A stretch of DNA of 64,000 nucleotides from Rahnella inusitata_A (GCF_965118895.1 NZ_CBCPJJ010000004.1:124001-188000); one strand, 5' to 3'. Counted from the stretch's first letter, positions 26,518-35,899 are shown. Numbers and translations are program-made. Notes: generated by a model not told the origin, from the letters alone.

Positions 26518-27258
26518 TCAGTAAATAACTTTATGCCCGTAGCTGGCAAGAATGTTTTTTACTCTGTCCATAATTTCTGTGGTGGGCGGGTTCACTCCGT
26601 CCAGACCATACTTCTCACCCATCGCCGTCCATTTATGCTTACCCAGTTCGTGATAAGGCAGCAGTTCAATTTTCTCGATGTTAGTCATGTCTTTGGTGAA
26701 TTCACCGAGTTTATGTGCGGACTCATCATCGTCAGACCAGCCCGGCACCACGACGTAACGGATCCACGTGCGCTGATTACGTTTCGCCAGATAACGGGCA
26801 AAATCCAGCGTTCGGTGGTTCGAGACACCGACAAGATTCTGGTGAATGTCATCGTTCATCTGTTTCAGGTCGAGCATCACCAGATCGGAAGCATCCAGTA
26901 ATTCATCAATCACCGGGTCGTAACGGCGGACAAAACCGTTGGTATCCAGGCAAGTATTGATTCCTTCTTTCTGGCAGGCACGGAACCAGTCACGCACGAA
27001 CTCAGCCTGAAGAATGGCTTCCCCGCCCGACGCGGTGACACCGCCGCCGGATGCATTCATAAAGTGGCGATAGGTCACCACTTCTTTCATTAAATCTTCG
27101 ACATTGATTTCTTTGCCGCCGTGGGTGTCCCAGGTATCGCGGTTATGGCAATACATGCAACGCATCAGGCAACCCTGGAAGAAAACAATGAAGCGGATAC
27201 CTGGGCCGTCTACGGTGCCACAGGACTCATATGAGTGGATTCGACCTTGAACTGACAT
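26518..27258 (-). CDS. pflA: Pyruvate formate-lyase-activating enzyme
   Basis: PflA is a radical SAM enzyme that creates the glycyl radical on PflB in anaerobic cells. The cluster motif is Cys30-x3-Cys34-x2-Cys37 in FQGCLMRCMYCHNRD, followed by GGGVTASGGEA, which helps bind SAM. The 246-residue protein is close to E. coli PflA throughout. It lies downstream of pflB on the same strand after a terminator and a structured 268-base gap, so it probably has both read-through and its own promoter. A GGAG lies 11 bases before the ATG. Confidence 0.98.
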   Translation of the reverse strand: MSVQGRIHSYESCGTVDGPGIRFIVFFQGCLMRCMYCHNRDTWDTHGGKEINVEDLMKEVVTYRHFMNASGGGVTASGGEAILQAEFVRDWFRACQKEGINTCLDTNGFVRRYDPVIDELLDASDLVMLDLKQMNDDIHQNLVGVSNHRTLDFARYLAKRNQRTWIRYVVVPGWSDDDESAHKLGEFTKDMTNIEKIELLPYHELGKHKWTAMGEKYGLDGVNPPTTEIMDRVKNILASYGHKVIY

Positions 27259-27357
27259 TGCGGGTTATTCTCCATATTGACCAATGAATAGCAGTCTAAA
27301 AGTGCGGATGCTGGCCTGGCAGAGATAAACTGGGTTCTATCTGTTTATGATACCAGA

Positions 27358-27450
27358 CAATCAATAAGGTTGATTGCCAGCGATTGCCGGAACTGCTTTG
27401 CCAGAGGTCCACAATCATAGCGCTCTGGCAAAACAGACTGTCGGGCAGAC
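27358..27450. repeat. Cluster of inverted repeats between pflB and pflA
   Basis: Three inverted repeats lie within 93 bases: CAATCAA/TTGATTG (27358-27364 and 27370-27376), TTTGCCAGAG/CTCTGGCAAA (27397-27406 and 27423-27432) and CTGTC/GACAG around 27438-27452. None has a T tract on the minus strand. They may be operator sites for a pflA promoter or RNA structures in a pflB-pflA read-through transcript. Confidence 0.5.
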
Positions 27451-27474
27451 AGTAAAGGATAGGGCAGATGAAAC

Positions 27475-27500
27475 AAAGGCTCCACAGTGTGGAGCCTTTT
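27475..27500 (-). terminator. Terminator after pflB
   Basis: An 11-bp stem (AAAGGCTCCAC/GTGGAGCCTTT) with a three-base loop, followed on the minus strand by GTTTC. The T run is stronger on the plus strand, but position points to pflB termination. Confidence 0.8.
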
Positions 27501-27526
27501 TATCAACTAAACCAGAGCGTTAGTTA

Positions 27527-29809
27527 TTACAGGGACTTGGTGAAAGTACGGGTAATAACGTCTTGTTGCTGTTCTTTGGTCAGTGAGTTGAAACGTACAG
27601 CGTAACCAGAAACACGGATGGTCAGCTGAGGATAGTTCTCAGGGTGTTCCATCGCGTCTAACAGCATTTCACGGTTCATTACGTTCACGTTCAAGTGTTG
27701 GCCACCTTCGATGGACGCTTCATGGTGGAAGTAACCATCCATCAGACCCGCGAGGTTCGCTTTACGAACATCATCGTCTTTACCCAGCGCATTTGGAACG
27801 ATGGAGAAGGTATAAGAAATACCATCTTTCGCGTAAGCAAACGGCAGTTTAGCAACGGAGGTCAGAGAGGCTACAGCACCTTTCTGATCACGACCGTGCA
27901 TTGGGTTAGCGCCTGGACCGAATGGCGCACCAGCACGACGACCGTCTGGGGTGTTACCAGTTTTCTTACCATAAACCACGTTAGAGGTGATGGTCAGAAC
28001 AGACTGAGTTGCTACAGCGCCACGGTAGGTACGCAGTTTCTGAATTTTCTTCATGAAACGTTCTACCAGGTCACAAGCGATGTCATCTACGCGAGAATCG
28101 TTGTTACCGAACTGTGGATATTCGCCTTCAATTTTGAAGTCGATAGCCAGGCCGTCTTCGTCACGGATGGTGCTAACTTTGGCGTATTTGATAGCAGACA
28201 GGGAGTCAGCAGCAACGGACAGACCTGCGATGCCGCACGCCATAGTGCGATAAACATCACGGTCATGCAGGGCCATCAATGCAGCTTCGTAGCTGTATTT
28301 GTCATGCATGTAGTGAATGATGTTCAGGGCCGTCACGTACTGTTTAGCCAACCAGTCCATGAAGTGATCCATGCGATCCATGACTTTGTCATAGTCAAGC
28401 ACGGTATCCATCATTGGCGCTTCTTTCGGGCCAACCTGGATTTTCATTTTTTCATCAACGCCGCCGTTGATTGCATACAACATGGTTTTCGCCAGGTTTG
28501 CACGTGCGCCGAAGAACTGCATTTGTTTACCCACAACCATCGGGCTCACGCAACAAGCGATAGCATAGTCATCGTTGTTGAAGTCAGGACGCATCAGGTC
28601 ATCGTTCTCATACTGTACAGATGAGGTATCGATAGACACTTTCGCAGCGTACTTTTTAAAGTTCATTGGCAGCTTTTCAGACCACAAGATGGTCATGTTC
28701 GGCTCTGGTGAAGGCCCCATGGTGTACAGGGTATTCAGGAAGCGGAAGCTGTTTTTAGTGACCAGTGTACGACCATCAACACCCATACCTGCCAGGGATT
28801 CAGTCGCCCAGATTGGGTCACCAGAGAACAATTCATCATACTCAGGCGTACGCAGGAAACGTACCATACGCAGTTTCATGACCAGATGGTCGATCAGTTC
28901 CTGAGCTTGTTCTTCGTTCAGTTTGCCCGCTTTGATATCACGATCGATGTACACGTCAAGGAAGGTAGATACACGGCCGAAGGACATTGCAGCGCCGTTC
29001 TGAGATTTCACCGCAGCCAGATAGCCAAAGTAAGTCCACTGAACTGCTTCTTGTGCGTTAGTCGCAGGACCAGAAATGTCGTAGCCGTATTTCGCAGCCA
29101 TTTCTTTAATTTGACCCAGAGCACGGTGTTGTTCTGAGATTTCTTCGCGCAGCTGGATGGTCATTTCCAGATTCACGCCGTTTTCCAGATCGTCTTGCAG
29201 AGACTGGAACTGTGCGAATTTGTCAGCCATCAGGAAGTCGATACCGTACAGCGCAACGCGACGGTAGTCACCAATGATACGGCCACGGCCATACGCATCT
29301 GGCAGACCAGTCAGAACACCGGATTTACGGCAGTTCAGAATGTCTTTAGTGTAAACGTCGAACACACCCTGGTTATGGGTTTTGCGGTAATCGGTGAAGA
29401 TTTTTTTCAGCGCTGGATCCAGTTCACGGCCATAAACTTTACATGAACCTTCTACCATTTTGATGCCGCCGAATGGGATCAGGGCACGTTTCAATGGAGC
29501 ATCAGTTTGCAGACCAACGATGGTTTCCAGAGATTTGTTGATGTAGCCAGCGTCATGAGAAGTAATGGTAGCCGCAACGTCAGTATCGAAGTCAACAGGA
29601 GCTTTGGTGCTGTTCTCCAGTTTGATACCTTCCATTACTTTATCCCACAGGGTGGTTGTCGCTTGTGTCGCGCCAGCCAGGAAGGACTCATCACCTTCAT
29701 ACGGGGTGTAGTTCTTCTGAATGAAGTCACGGACGTTAACGCCATTCTGCCATTCACCCGCACTAAAACCTTGCCATGCGTTGGTCAATTTTTCATTGAG
29801 CTTGGACAT
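27527..29809 (-). CDS. pflB: Formate acetyltransferase (pyruvate formate-lyase)
   Basis: PflB converts pyruvate and CoA into acetyl-CoA and formate by a glycyl-radical mechanism during fermentation. The 760-residue length is standard. The adjacent active-site cysteines are in AIACCVSPMVVG, and the radical-bearing glycine in the C-terminal segment TIRVSGYAVRF. The protein is almost identical to enterobacterial PflB. It follows focA with a 74-base gap on the same strand and is activated by PflA, encoded downstream. Confidence 0.99.
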   Translation of the reverse strand: MSKLNEKLTNAWQGFSAGEWQNGVNVRDFIQKNYTPYEGDESFLAGATQATTTLWDKVMEGIKLENSTKAPVDFDTDVAATITSHDAGYINKSLETIVGLQTDAPLKRALIPFGGIKMVEGSCKVYGRELDPALKKIFTDYRKTHNQGVFDVYTKDILNCRKSGVLTGLPDAYGRGRIIGDYRRVALYGIDFLMADKFAQFQSLQDDLENGVNLEMTIQLREEISEQHRALGQIKEMAAKYGYDISGPATNAQEAVQWTYFGYLAAVKSQNGAAMSFGRVSTFLDVYIDRDIKAGKLNEEQAQELIDHLVMKLRMVRFLRTPEYDELFSGDPIWATESLAGMGVDGRTLVTKNSFRFLNTLYTMGPSPEPNMTILWSEKLPMNFKKYAAKVSIDTSSVQYENDDLMRPDFNNDDYAIACCVSPMVVGKQMQFFGARANLAKTMLYAINGGVDEKMKIQVGPKEAPMMDTVLDYDKVMDRMDHFMDWLAKQYVTALNIIHYMHDKYSYEAALMALHDRDVYRTMACGIAGLSVAADSLSAIKYAKVSTIRDEDGLAIDFKIEGEYPQFGNNDSRVDDIACDLVERFMKKIQKLRTYRGAVATQSVLTITSNVVYGKKTGNTPDGRRAGAPFGPGANPMHGRDQKGAVASLTSVAKLPFAYAKDGISYTFSIVPNALGKDDDVRKANLAGLMDGYFHHEASIEGGQHLNVNVMNREMLLDAMEHPENYPQLTIRVSGYAVRFNSLTKEQQQDVITRTFTKSL

Positions 29810-29883
29810 TTTGCACCTACCTTCTAATTTGGATTTCTTTAAAAAATCGCGTGTAAAACTGTCGTAACGAGATCCACGTTGAA

Positions 29884-30741
29884 TCAGTGATTTTTCTCAT
29901 CGCGAAGATATATGACCCAGTACGTTAACCCTACCAGCAAACCACCCCCAATGATGTTACCTATGGTCACAGGGATGAGGTTGTCGATGATAAAGTTACT
30001 GATGTTTAATTCTGCGAACTGTGCCGGCGTTGTACCGACAGCTTGCCAGAATTCGGGTGTTGCAAAGTTCTTAATGACGATACCTAAGGGGATCATGAAC
30101 ATGTTGGCGATGCTGTGCTCGAAACCGCTGGCGACAAACATGGCGACCGGCAAAATCATGGCAAACATTTTATCCATCAGGCTGCGGCCGGAGTAACTCA
30201 TCCAGACAGCCAGGCAAACCATCAGGTTAGCCAAAATCCCAAGGCAAACGGCTTCGATAAAGGTGTGATGCATCTTATGGTCGGCTGTTTGCAGAACGTT
30301 CAGTCCCCACAAACCGTTATCGACCATGTATTCACCGGAGAACCAAATCAGGGCAACAAAGAACAGTGCGCCGATCAGGTTGCCAACATAGACATTGGCC
30401 CAGTTGCGTGCTAGTTGTCCCCAGGTGATACGCCCGCTGGCTTTAGCAATAACAATCAGCACAGTGGAAGTGAACAGGTCTGCACCACACACGACGACCA
30501 GCATCAGACCCAATGAGAAGCAAATGCCCCCGACGAGTTTTGCCAGGCCGAATGGAACGGTCCCGGTGCCAGTGGTGGAAGTGATATAAAAAGCAAAGGC
30601 GATAGAAATAAAGACGCCAGCAGTAATGGCTAAAAAGAACGTTTTTAACGGCTGTTTGGTGGCTTTATAAACGCCGGCATCTTCAGCAACTTTAGCTGTA
30701 GCGGCGGGTAATATAAGATCGAAGGGGTTGTCAGCTTTCAC
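29884..30741 (-). CDS. focA: Formate channel FocA
   Basis: FocA is the pentameric inner-membrane channel that exports formate made by PflB and can re-import it. The 285-residue protein has six helices plus the conserved signatures GGICFSLGLMLVVVCGADLFTS, the central NLIGALFF helix, and ASGFEHSIANMFMIPLGI with its conserved His. The start is GTG (30741), giving MKADNPFDL; an overlapping ATG two bases upstream is in another frame and stops at once. A GAGAG-type ribosome site precedes it. Its promoter holds an FNR box. Confidence 0.97.
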   Translation of the reverse strand: MKADNPFDLILPAATAKVAEDAGVYKATKQPLKTFFLAITAGVFISIAFAFYITSTTGTGTVPFGLAKLVGGICFSLGLMLVVVCGADLFTSTVLIVIAKASGRITWGQLARNWANVYVGNLIGALFFVALIWFSGEYMVDNGLWGLNVLQTADHKMHHTFIEAVCLGILANLMVCLAVWMSYSGRSLMDKMFAMILPVAMFVASGFEHSIANMFMIPLGIVIKNFATPEFWQAVGTTPAQFAELNISNFIIDNLIPVTIGNIIGGGLLVGLTYWVIYLRDEKNH

Positions 30742-30780
30742 ATTAACTCTCTTATTCAGGGCTATGCACTGCGCAACGAG

Positions 30781-30822
30781 ATACTAGCAAAGCAGTATAA
30801 CGTAAAAATTGACGTGGATCAT
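30781..30822 (-). promoter_or_regulatory. FNR-dependent promoter of focA-pflB
   Basis: The minus strand has ATGATccacGTCAA (30809-30822), eight of ten FNR consensus bases. Downstream lies an extended -10, TGC-TAGTAT, with the hexamer at 30786-30781. If the hexamer covers -12 to -7, the FNR centre is at exactly -41.5, the class II position. The predicted start is near 30774, about 33 bases before focA. E. coli focA-pfl is known to be FNR- and ArcA-activated. Confidence 0.72.
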
Positions 30823-30978
30823 AAGGGGAGAATTTTAGTGGTTTGTAGGCTACTACTGAATGGGTGCTTTATTGGGTAACTTGTTGAAATTATTAAATTA
30901 AAAACATTTTAAATTTTACAAAAAAAGTTGATGGATACTTAAAATATTTTTATTAATAAGTGAATGAAAATGATTGCC

Positions 30979-30988
30979 TGTTAATTAT
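30979..30988 (+). promoter_or_regulatory. ArcA-type box upstream of focA-pfl
   Basis: TGTTAATTAT matches the ArcA recognition sequence [A/T]GTTAATTA[A/T] at all ten positions. It lies about 200 bases upstream of the FNR promoter in an AT-rich stretch; the wider 30823-31159 region holds no gene. Confidence 0.5.
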
Positions 30989-31019
30989 TATCATTTATTT
31001 CAGTTCGATTTCATTACAC

Positions 31020-31029
31020 ATAATTAACG
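31020..31029 (-). promoter_or_regulatory. Second ArcA-type box upstream of focA-pfl
   Basis: CGTTAATTAT on the minus strand matches the ArcA box at nine of ten positions, 41 bases from the first box and in the opposite orientation. Such AT-rich motifs can occur by chance, so binding is inferred. Confidence 0.4.
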
Positions 31030-31159
31030 TTGTCGGTTTTTGCGGCTATTAACGCCCGAAAAGGCCATGCATCGTTATTTAGCGCGAAATTACACGCCAT
31101 TTCATTAGCTGAGTCAAACCTTAGATTCCTGATAAAAGCACCAGGCGAGAAAGGCAGAT

Positions 31160-31188
31160 AAAAAAACCGGCAGAAATGTCTGCCGGTT
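31160..31188 (-). terminator. Rho-independent terminator after ycaO
   Basis: A 9-bp stem (AACCGGCAG/CTGCCGGTT) with a six-base loop is followed on the minus strand by a run of T from the complement of 31160-31166. Confidence 0.9.
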
Positions 31189-31213
31189 CAGATTTGTCAT
31201 CGTGCGGTAATAA

Positions 31214-32977
31214 TCAGGCCTTGGACCAGTGACGACGCTTTGCCACCTGTAACTTCTCGTAGGCGCCGAGTAAGGCCTGATGGGCTGGCAGCGCTTTAAG
31301 ATCTGGATCAACCGCAAACAGGCTGTGGAAACGCACTTCGCCGCTAATTGCCGCAGAAGCATCTTCCACCGCTTTCTGACCGTACATTTTCACGAAGGCA
31401 TTGTAGTACTGAGCCGGTTCGCGATCTTCTTCCAGCGAAAGCTGAAGCAAGGTTTGCAGACAACGATAATAGTTGTTGCGTTCGTCGCTGTAGACCGATG
31501 AGTTAAACTCATGTGCCCATTCCGCCCAGGTCAGTGCCTGATCGAAATCACCGCCCGCCAGTGCAAGCATTGATTTCAGCTCGCCAACGCGCAAAGTGTA
31601 CCAGCCGTTATCTTTACCGCTGGCGATACCCAGCAACTCGCGCACGCGGGTGAAGTCATCCAAACCTTCATCATCGAGCTGAGTTATCATCTCGAGATAG
31701 GTTTCTTTCGGCAAATCGCTGTCCGGCAGTGCCAGAAGCTGTTCGCGCAGGTGTGCGCCCATGCTGTTATTGGCCAGCAGTAAATCTTCCGCCGGATAAA
31801 TATCAGACATGCCCGGAACGATGATGCGGCAGGCATAAACGTCCAGATGCTCGTAATCGGCAATGTATACTTCAGCACCTTCTTTATCGAAGATGGCCAT
31901 CAGCGTGGCGAACTCTTCTTCGGTCGATCCGCTGAAGCTCCAGTCAGCAAACGGATAGTCTGCGTCTTGTTTAAACATATCCCACGAAATCAAACCGCTT
32001 GAATCGATGAAGTGCGTTTCGAGGTTAGCGTGTTCGGCAACTTCTTCGTCATCGAAGGTCGGCGGGGTGAACACATCCAGATCTTTCAGGCTGCGGCCCT
32101 GCAGTAATTCGGTCACGGTACGCTCGAGCGCCACGCCGAAATCAGGGTGCGCGCCAAATGAGGCGAAACAGGTACCGTTGGCCGGGTTGAACAGAACTAC
32201 GCAAATGACCGGATAGTTGCCGCCCAGTGAGGCGTCATAAGAGAGGATCGGGAAACCTTCTTCTTCCAGTTTCGCAATAGCTTCCACCACGCCCGGGTAA
32301 CGCGCCAGCACGTCGGCAGGAATTTCAGGCAGGCTGATAGATTCTGCAATGATGCGGTTTTTAACGTAACGCTCGAAGACTTCTGACAGACCCTGCACAC
32401 GAGCCTCGTTGGCGGTGTTACCGGCCGACATCCCGTTGGAGACATACAGGTTGCCGATGATGTTCATCGGAATGTACACAGTTTGCAGATCAGACTGACG
32501 GGTGAACGGCAGGGCGCAGATCCCGCGATCGGGATTGCCCGATTGCAGATCGACCAGATCGCTGGCTACCAGCTCTTTGTCGGCATCGTAAAACTCATGC
32601 AGGCGCTCATCCAGAATGCCTTCCGGCAGCGCGTTGTCTTCGGCAATCGGGAACCATTTTTCGTTCGGATAATGAACGAAATCACTATTGGCAATTTCTT
32701 TACCCAGATAGAAATCGGCGAAGAAATAGTTTGTCGACAGACGCTCAAAATATTCACCCAACGCAGACGCCAGAGCGGCCTTCTTGCTCGCACCTTTACC
32801 GTTGGTGAAACACAGCGGACAGTCGCGATCTCGGATATGCACGGACCAGACGTGCGGAACCGGGTTCAGCCAGGAAGCTTCTTCGATGTTAAAACCGAGA
32901 TCGGTGAGTTTTTGTTGGAAGCGGGAAATGGAGTCTTCCAGCGCCGCGTCTTTACCAGGAATAAAAGTTTGCGTCAT
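31214..32977 (-). CDS. ycaO: YcaO-domain protein, partner of RimO in ribosomal protein S12 methylthiolation
   Basis: YcaO proteins bind ATP and activate amide backbones in azoline and thioamide synthesis; E. coli YcaO has been reported to help RimO modify S12. The 587-residue protein has the conserved N-terminal domain (LCFTNGKGASKKAALASALGEYFERLSTNYF), the SNGMSAGNTANEARVQGLSEVFERY segment that contributes ATP and Mg contacts, and a C-terminal TPR-like part. An upstream start would add 21 residues. The ATG at 32977 gives MTQTFIPGKDAALEDSI as in homologues, although its ribosome site is weak. It sits upstream of focA on the same strand, separated by its terminator. Confidence 0.95.
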   Translation of the reverse strand: MTQTFIPGKDAALEDSISRFQQKLTDLGFNIEEASWLNPVPHVWSVHIRDRDCPLCFTNGKGASKKAALASALGEYFERLSTNYFFADFYLGKEIANSDFVHYPNEKWFPIAEDNALPEGILDERLHEFYDADKELVASDLVDLQSGNPDRGICALPFTRQSDLQTVYIPMNIIGNLYVSNGMSAGNTANEARVQGLSEVFERYVKNRIIAESISLPEIPADVLARYPGVVEAIAKLEEEGFPILSYDASLGGNYPVICVVLFNPANGTCFASFGAHPDFGVALERTVTELLQGRSLKDLDVFTPPTFDDEEVAEHANLETHFIDSSGLISWDMFKQDADYPFADWSFSGSTEEEFATLMAIFDKEGAEVYIADYEHLDVYACRIIVPGMSDIYPAEDLLLANNSMGAHLREQLLALPDSDLPKETYLEMITQLDDEGLDDFTRVRELLGIASGKDNGWYTLRVGELKSMLALAGGDFDQALTWAEWAHEFNSSVYSDERNNYYRCLQTLLQLSLEEDREPAQYYNAFVKMYGQKAVEDASAAISGEVRFHSLFAVDPDLKALPAHQALLGAYEKLQVAKRRHWSKA

Positions 32978-33400
32978 TGAGTTCACTTTTGAGCGTGCTA
33001 AAAACGCGCAATGATACGGGGTTTTACGACGTACCTCCACGTATTCGTGTTAAGAATGTAATCGCGTTGTAACGCGCTAAGCCTGTCTATAAGGAGGCAT
33101 CCGATAAGCGACTGTTTTTCTACTATCTGTGTAGCCGGGTGAAAGAGCTCAAAGTGGGTGAAAAGGCAGTCTGTCCACGCGGTCAGAATCTTACGTGAGT
33201 CAGGGCGCTGAACAGGGTGCGCGTGTGAACAGATAATCCTGTTAAATCAGCTTTCCAGGGAGGAAAGAACCTTGTGACCCAGATCTCATCGTTGATTATC
33301 AGGTCGTCATCAATAACCGTTGCAGACTGCTTGTCTCGGATGATAAAACCGGTAAATTAATGGTTACTATGTGGCTGTCTCAGAGAAGTGGTGAGGGGAA
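32978..33400. other. ycaO-serC divergent intergenic region
   Basis: A 423-base gap with no convincing gene. E. coli has ycaP here; no trace of it was found. A GTG at 33274 after AGGAAAG opens a 28-codon ORF that resembles nothing known. The region should contain the ycaO and serC promoters (E. coli serC is Lrp- and CRP-controlled), but no clear -10/-35 pair could be picked with confidence. Confidence 0.5.
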
Positions 33401-34486
33401 ATGACTCAGGTTTATAATTTTAGTGCAGGCCCGGCAATGATCCCGGCAGAAGTATTGCGTCGTGCGGAACAGGAACTTTGTAACTGGCACGGGTTGGGTA
33501 CTTCGGTGATGGAAATCAGTCACCGCAGTAAGGAATTTATCCAGGTAGCCGAGGAGTCCGAAAAGGATATTCGTGACCTGCTGAATATTCCGTCGAACTA
33601 TAAAGTTCTCTTCTGCCATGGCGGCGCGCGTGCGCAGTTCGCCGCAGTGCCGATGAATCTTCTGGGTGATAAATCTACCGCAGATTACATTGATGGCGGT
33701 TACTGGGCGCACAGCGCAGTAAAAGAAGCCCAAAAATACTGCATACCCAATGTCATTGACGTCACCACCACGATTGACGGCAAACGCGGCATTTTACCCA
33801 TGAGCGAATGGAAGCTGAGTCCAGATTCTGCCTATGTTCATTACTGCCCGAATGAGACTATCGACGGCGTAGCTATCGATGAAATGCCTGATTTCGGTGA
33901 CAAAATTGTGGTTGCTGATTACTCCTCCTGCATCCTGTCCCGCCCGATCGATGTGAGCCGCTTTGGTGTGATTTACGCCGGCGCGCAGAAAAATATCGGT
34001 CCTGCCGGCCTGACCTTGGTGATCGTCCGTGAAGATCTGCTGGGTAAAGCGCGCACTGAGTTGCCTTCCATCCTTGATTACACCGTGCTGGCCGATAACG
34101 ATTCTATGTTCAACACCCCGCCGACGTTTGCATGGTATCTGTCTGGTATGGTCTTCAAATGGCTCAAAGAGCAGGGCGGCCTGCGTGAAATGGAAAAACG
34201 TAATCAGGCGAAGGCCGAATTACTGTACGGCGCCATCGACCGCACCGGTTTCTATCGTAACCCTGTTGCCGCGGCTAACCGTTCTTGGATGAACGTGCCA
34301 TTCCAGATGGCGGATGCTTCTCTGGACAATTTATTCCTGGAGCAGGCGCAGGCAGCCGGCCTGCATGCACTGAAAGGCCATCGTGTAGCTGGCGGTATGC
34401 GCGCATCTATTTATAATGCGATGCCTCTCGAAGGTGTGAAGGCTCTGACCGACTTTATGGCGGAGTTCGAAAAACGCCACGGCTAA
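33401..34486 (+). CDS. serC: Phosphoserine/phosphohydroxythreonine aminotransferase
   Basis: SerC is the PLP enzyme of serine synthesis and also acts in pyridoxal phosphate synthesis. The 361-residue protein starts MTQVYNFSAGPAMIP. The PLP-lysine lies in the segment IYAGAQKNIGPAGLT near residue 197, and the HGGARAQFAAVPMNL phosphate-binding segment is intact. It is followed by aroA with a terminator-like hairpin in the 104-base gap, the classical serC-aroA pairing. A GAGGGG ribosome site precedes the ATG. Confidence 0.98.
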   Translation: MTQVYNFSAGPAMIPAEVLRRAEQELCNWHGLGTSVMEISHRSKEFIQVAEESEKDIRDLLNIPSNYKVLFCHGGARAQFAAVPMNLLGDKSTADYIDGGYWAHSAVKEAQKYCIPNVIDVTTTIDGKRGILPMSEWKLSPDSAYVHYCPNETIDGVAIDEMPDFGDKIVVADYSSCILSRPIDVSRFGVIYAGAQKNIGPAGLTLVIVREDLLGKARTELPSILDYTVLADNDSMFNTPPTFAWYLSGMVFKWLKEQGGLREMEKRNQAKAELLYGAIDRTGFYRNPVAAANRSWMNVPFQMADASLDNLFLEQAQAAGLHALKGHRVAGGMRASIYNAMPLEGVKALTDFMAEFEKRHG

Positions 34487-34532
34487 GCGGGCTGGCTTTC
34501 GGGCAAGCAAAATGCTTTTGTAAGAAGCCTTA

Positions 34533-34566
34533 AAAATGACCCCGATTTACAATCCGGGGTCATTTT
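34533..34566 (+). terminator. Attenuator-like hairpin between serC and aroA
   Basis: A stem of about 11 bp (AAATGACCCCG/CGGGGTCATTT) with a ten-base loop ends in TTTTA. It lies between two genes that are normally co-transcribed, so it probably lowers rather than abolishes aroA expression from the serC promoter. Confidence 0.7.
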
Positions 34567-34590
34567 ATGAAATGAAGAATTGGAGAAAGA

Positions 34591-35874
34591 GTGGAATCCC
34601 TGACATTACAACCCGTTGCATTGGTTAACGGCAGCATCAACTTACCCGGCTCAAAGAGTGTTTCTAACCGTGCGCTTCTACTGGCTGCTTTTGCACAGGG
34701 TACTACCCGCCTGACTAACCTGCTCGACAGCGACGATGTGCGCCATATGCTCAATGCGCTGACGCAGCTGGGTGTTGCGCATCGCCTGTCTGCTTCCCGC
34801 ACTGAGTGTGAAATCGACGGTCTGGGCACGGCTTTTTCCAATGCTAAAGGGCTGGAATTGTTCCTCGGAAATGCGGGCACTGCGATGCGTCCTCTGGCTG
34901 CTGCATTATGTCTGGGCGAGCAGGACGTCGTACTTACCGGCGAACCGCGCATGAAAGAGCGTCCGATTGGCCATCTGGTTGATGCCCTCCGTCAGGGCGG
35001 CGCGCAAATTGATTATCTCGAGCAGGAAGATTATCCGCCGCTGCGCCTGCGCGGTGGCTTTACCGGCGGTGACGTCAGCGTGGATGGCAGCGTATCCAGT
35101 CAGTTCCTTACTGCTTTATTGATGACCGCGCCTTTGGCTGAAAATGACACCACAATTCAGATCAAGGGTGAACTGGTTTCTAAGCCTTATATCGACATCA
35201 CCCTGAACCTGATGAAGACCTTCGGAATTGAAGTCGAAAATCATCAATACCAGCAGTTTCGCATCACCGGTAAACAGCAGTACGTTTCGCCGGGTGCTTA
35301 TCTTGTGGAAGGGGATGCGTCTTCCGCGTCCTACTTCCTGGCTGCGGCGGCGATCAAGGGCGGCACCGTTCGCGTCACCGGTATCGGTAAAAACAGTATG
35401 CAGGGTGATATTCGCTTTGCTGACGTTTTGGAAAAAATGGGCGCAAAAATCCACTGGGCTGATGATTATATCGAATGCACCCGCGGTGAGCTGAAAGGCA
35501 TCGACATGGACATGAACCATATCCCTGATGCAGCCATGACCATCGCCACGGCGGCGCTGTTCGCACAAGGTCCAACGAGACTTCGCAACATTTATAACTG
35601 GCGTGTAAAAGAAACTGATCGTCTCGCGGCGATGGCGACGGAGCTGCGGAAAGTTGGGGCGACAGTGGAAGAGGGTGAAGATTATATTCGTATAGAACCG
35701 CCGCAATCCCTTAAATTTGCAGAGATTGGCACGTATAACGATCATCGCATGGCGATGTGTTTCTCGCTGGTCGCGCTTTCCGATACGCCGGTTACCATCC
35801 TTGATCCGAAATGTACGGCGAAAACGTTCCCTGATTATTTTGAACGTCTCGCGGCAATAAGTACGCTGGCATAG
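34591..35874 (+). CDS. aroA: 3-phosphoshikimate 1-carboxyvinyltransferase (EPSP synthase)
   Basis: AroA joins shikimate 3-phosphate and phosphoenolpyruvate in the shikimate pathway. The 427-residue protein has the usual length and class I signatures: PGSKSVSNRALLLAA, LFLGNAGTAMRPLAAALC (with the conserved Gly and Pro of the PEP/glyphosate site), GEPRMKERPIG and the C-terminal NDHRMAMCFSL. It starts at GTG, five bases after GGAG, giving MESLTLQP as in E. coli. It forms the serC-aroA operon and ends at a strong terminator. Confidence 0.98.
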   Translation: MESLTLQPVALVNGSINLPGSKSVSNRALLLAAFAQGTTRLTNLLDSDDVRHMLNALTQLGVAHRLSASRTECEIDGLGTAFSNAKGLELFLGNAGTAMRPLAAALCLGEQDVVLTGEPRMKERPIGHLVDALRQGGAQIDYLEQEDYPPLRLRGGFTGGDVSVDGSVSSQFLTALLMTAPLAENDTTIQIKGELVSKPYIDITLNLMKTFGIEVENHQYQQFRITGKQQYVSPGAYLVEGDASSASYFLAAAAIKGGTVRVTGIGKNSMQGDIRFADVLEKMGAKIHWADDYIECTRGELKGIDMDMNHIPDAAMTIATAALFAQGPTRLRNIYNWRVKETDRLAAMATELRKVGATVEEGEDYIRIEPPQSLKFAEIGTYNDHRMAMCFSLVALSDTPVTILDPKCTAKTFPDYFERLAAISTLA

Positions 35875-35899
35875 TCTATAACTATGTGGGTCAATGCAG

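Noticed and set aside
27358..27376. An FNR box upstream of pflA
   Set aside because: The repeat is CAATCAA-N5-TTGATTG, with half-sites in the reverse order and wrong spacing for TTGAT-N4-ATCAA.
33274..33360. A 28-codon GTG ORF before serC
   Set aside because: It has a fair ribosome site, but no amino-acid bias of a leader peptide, no attenuator hairpin after it and no known counterpart.
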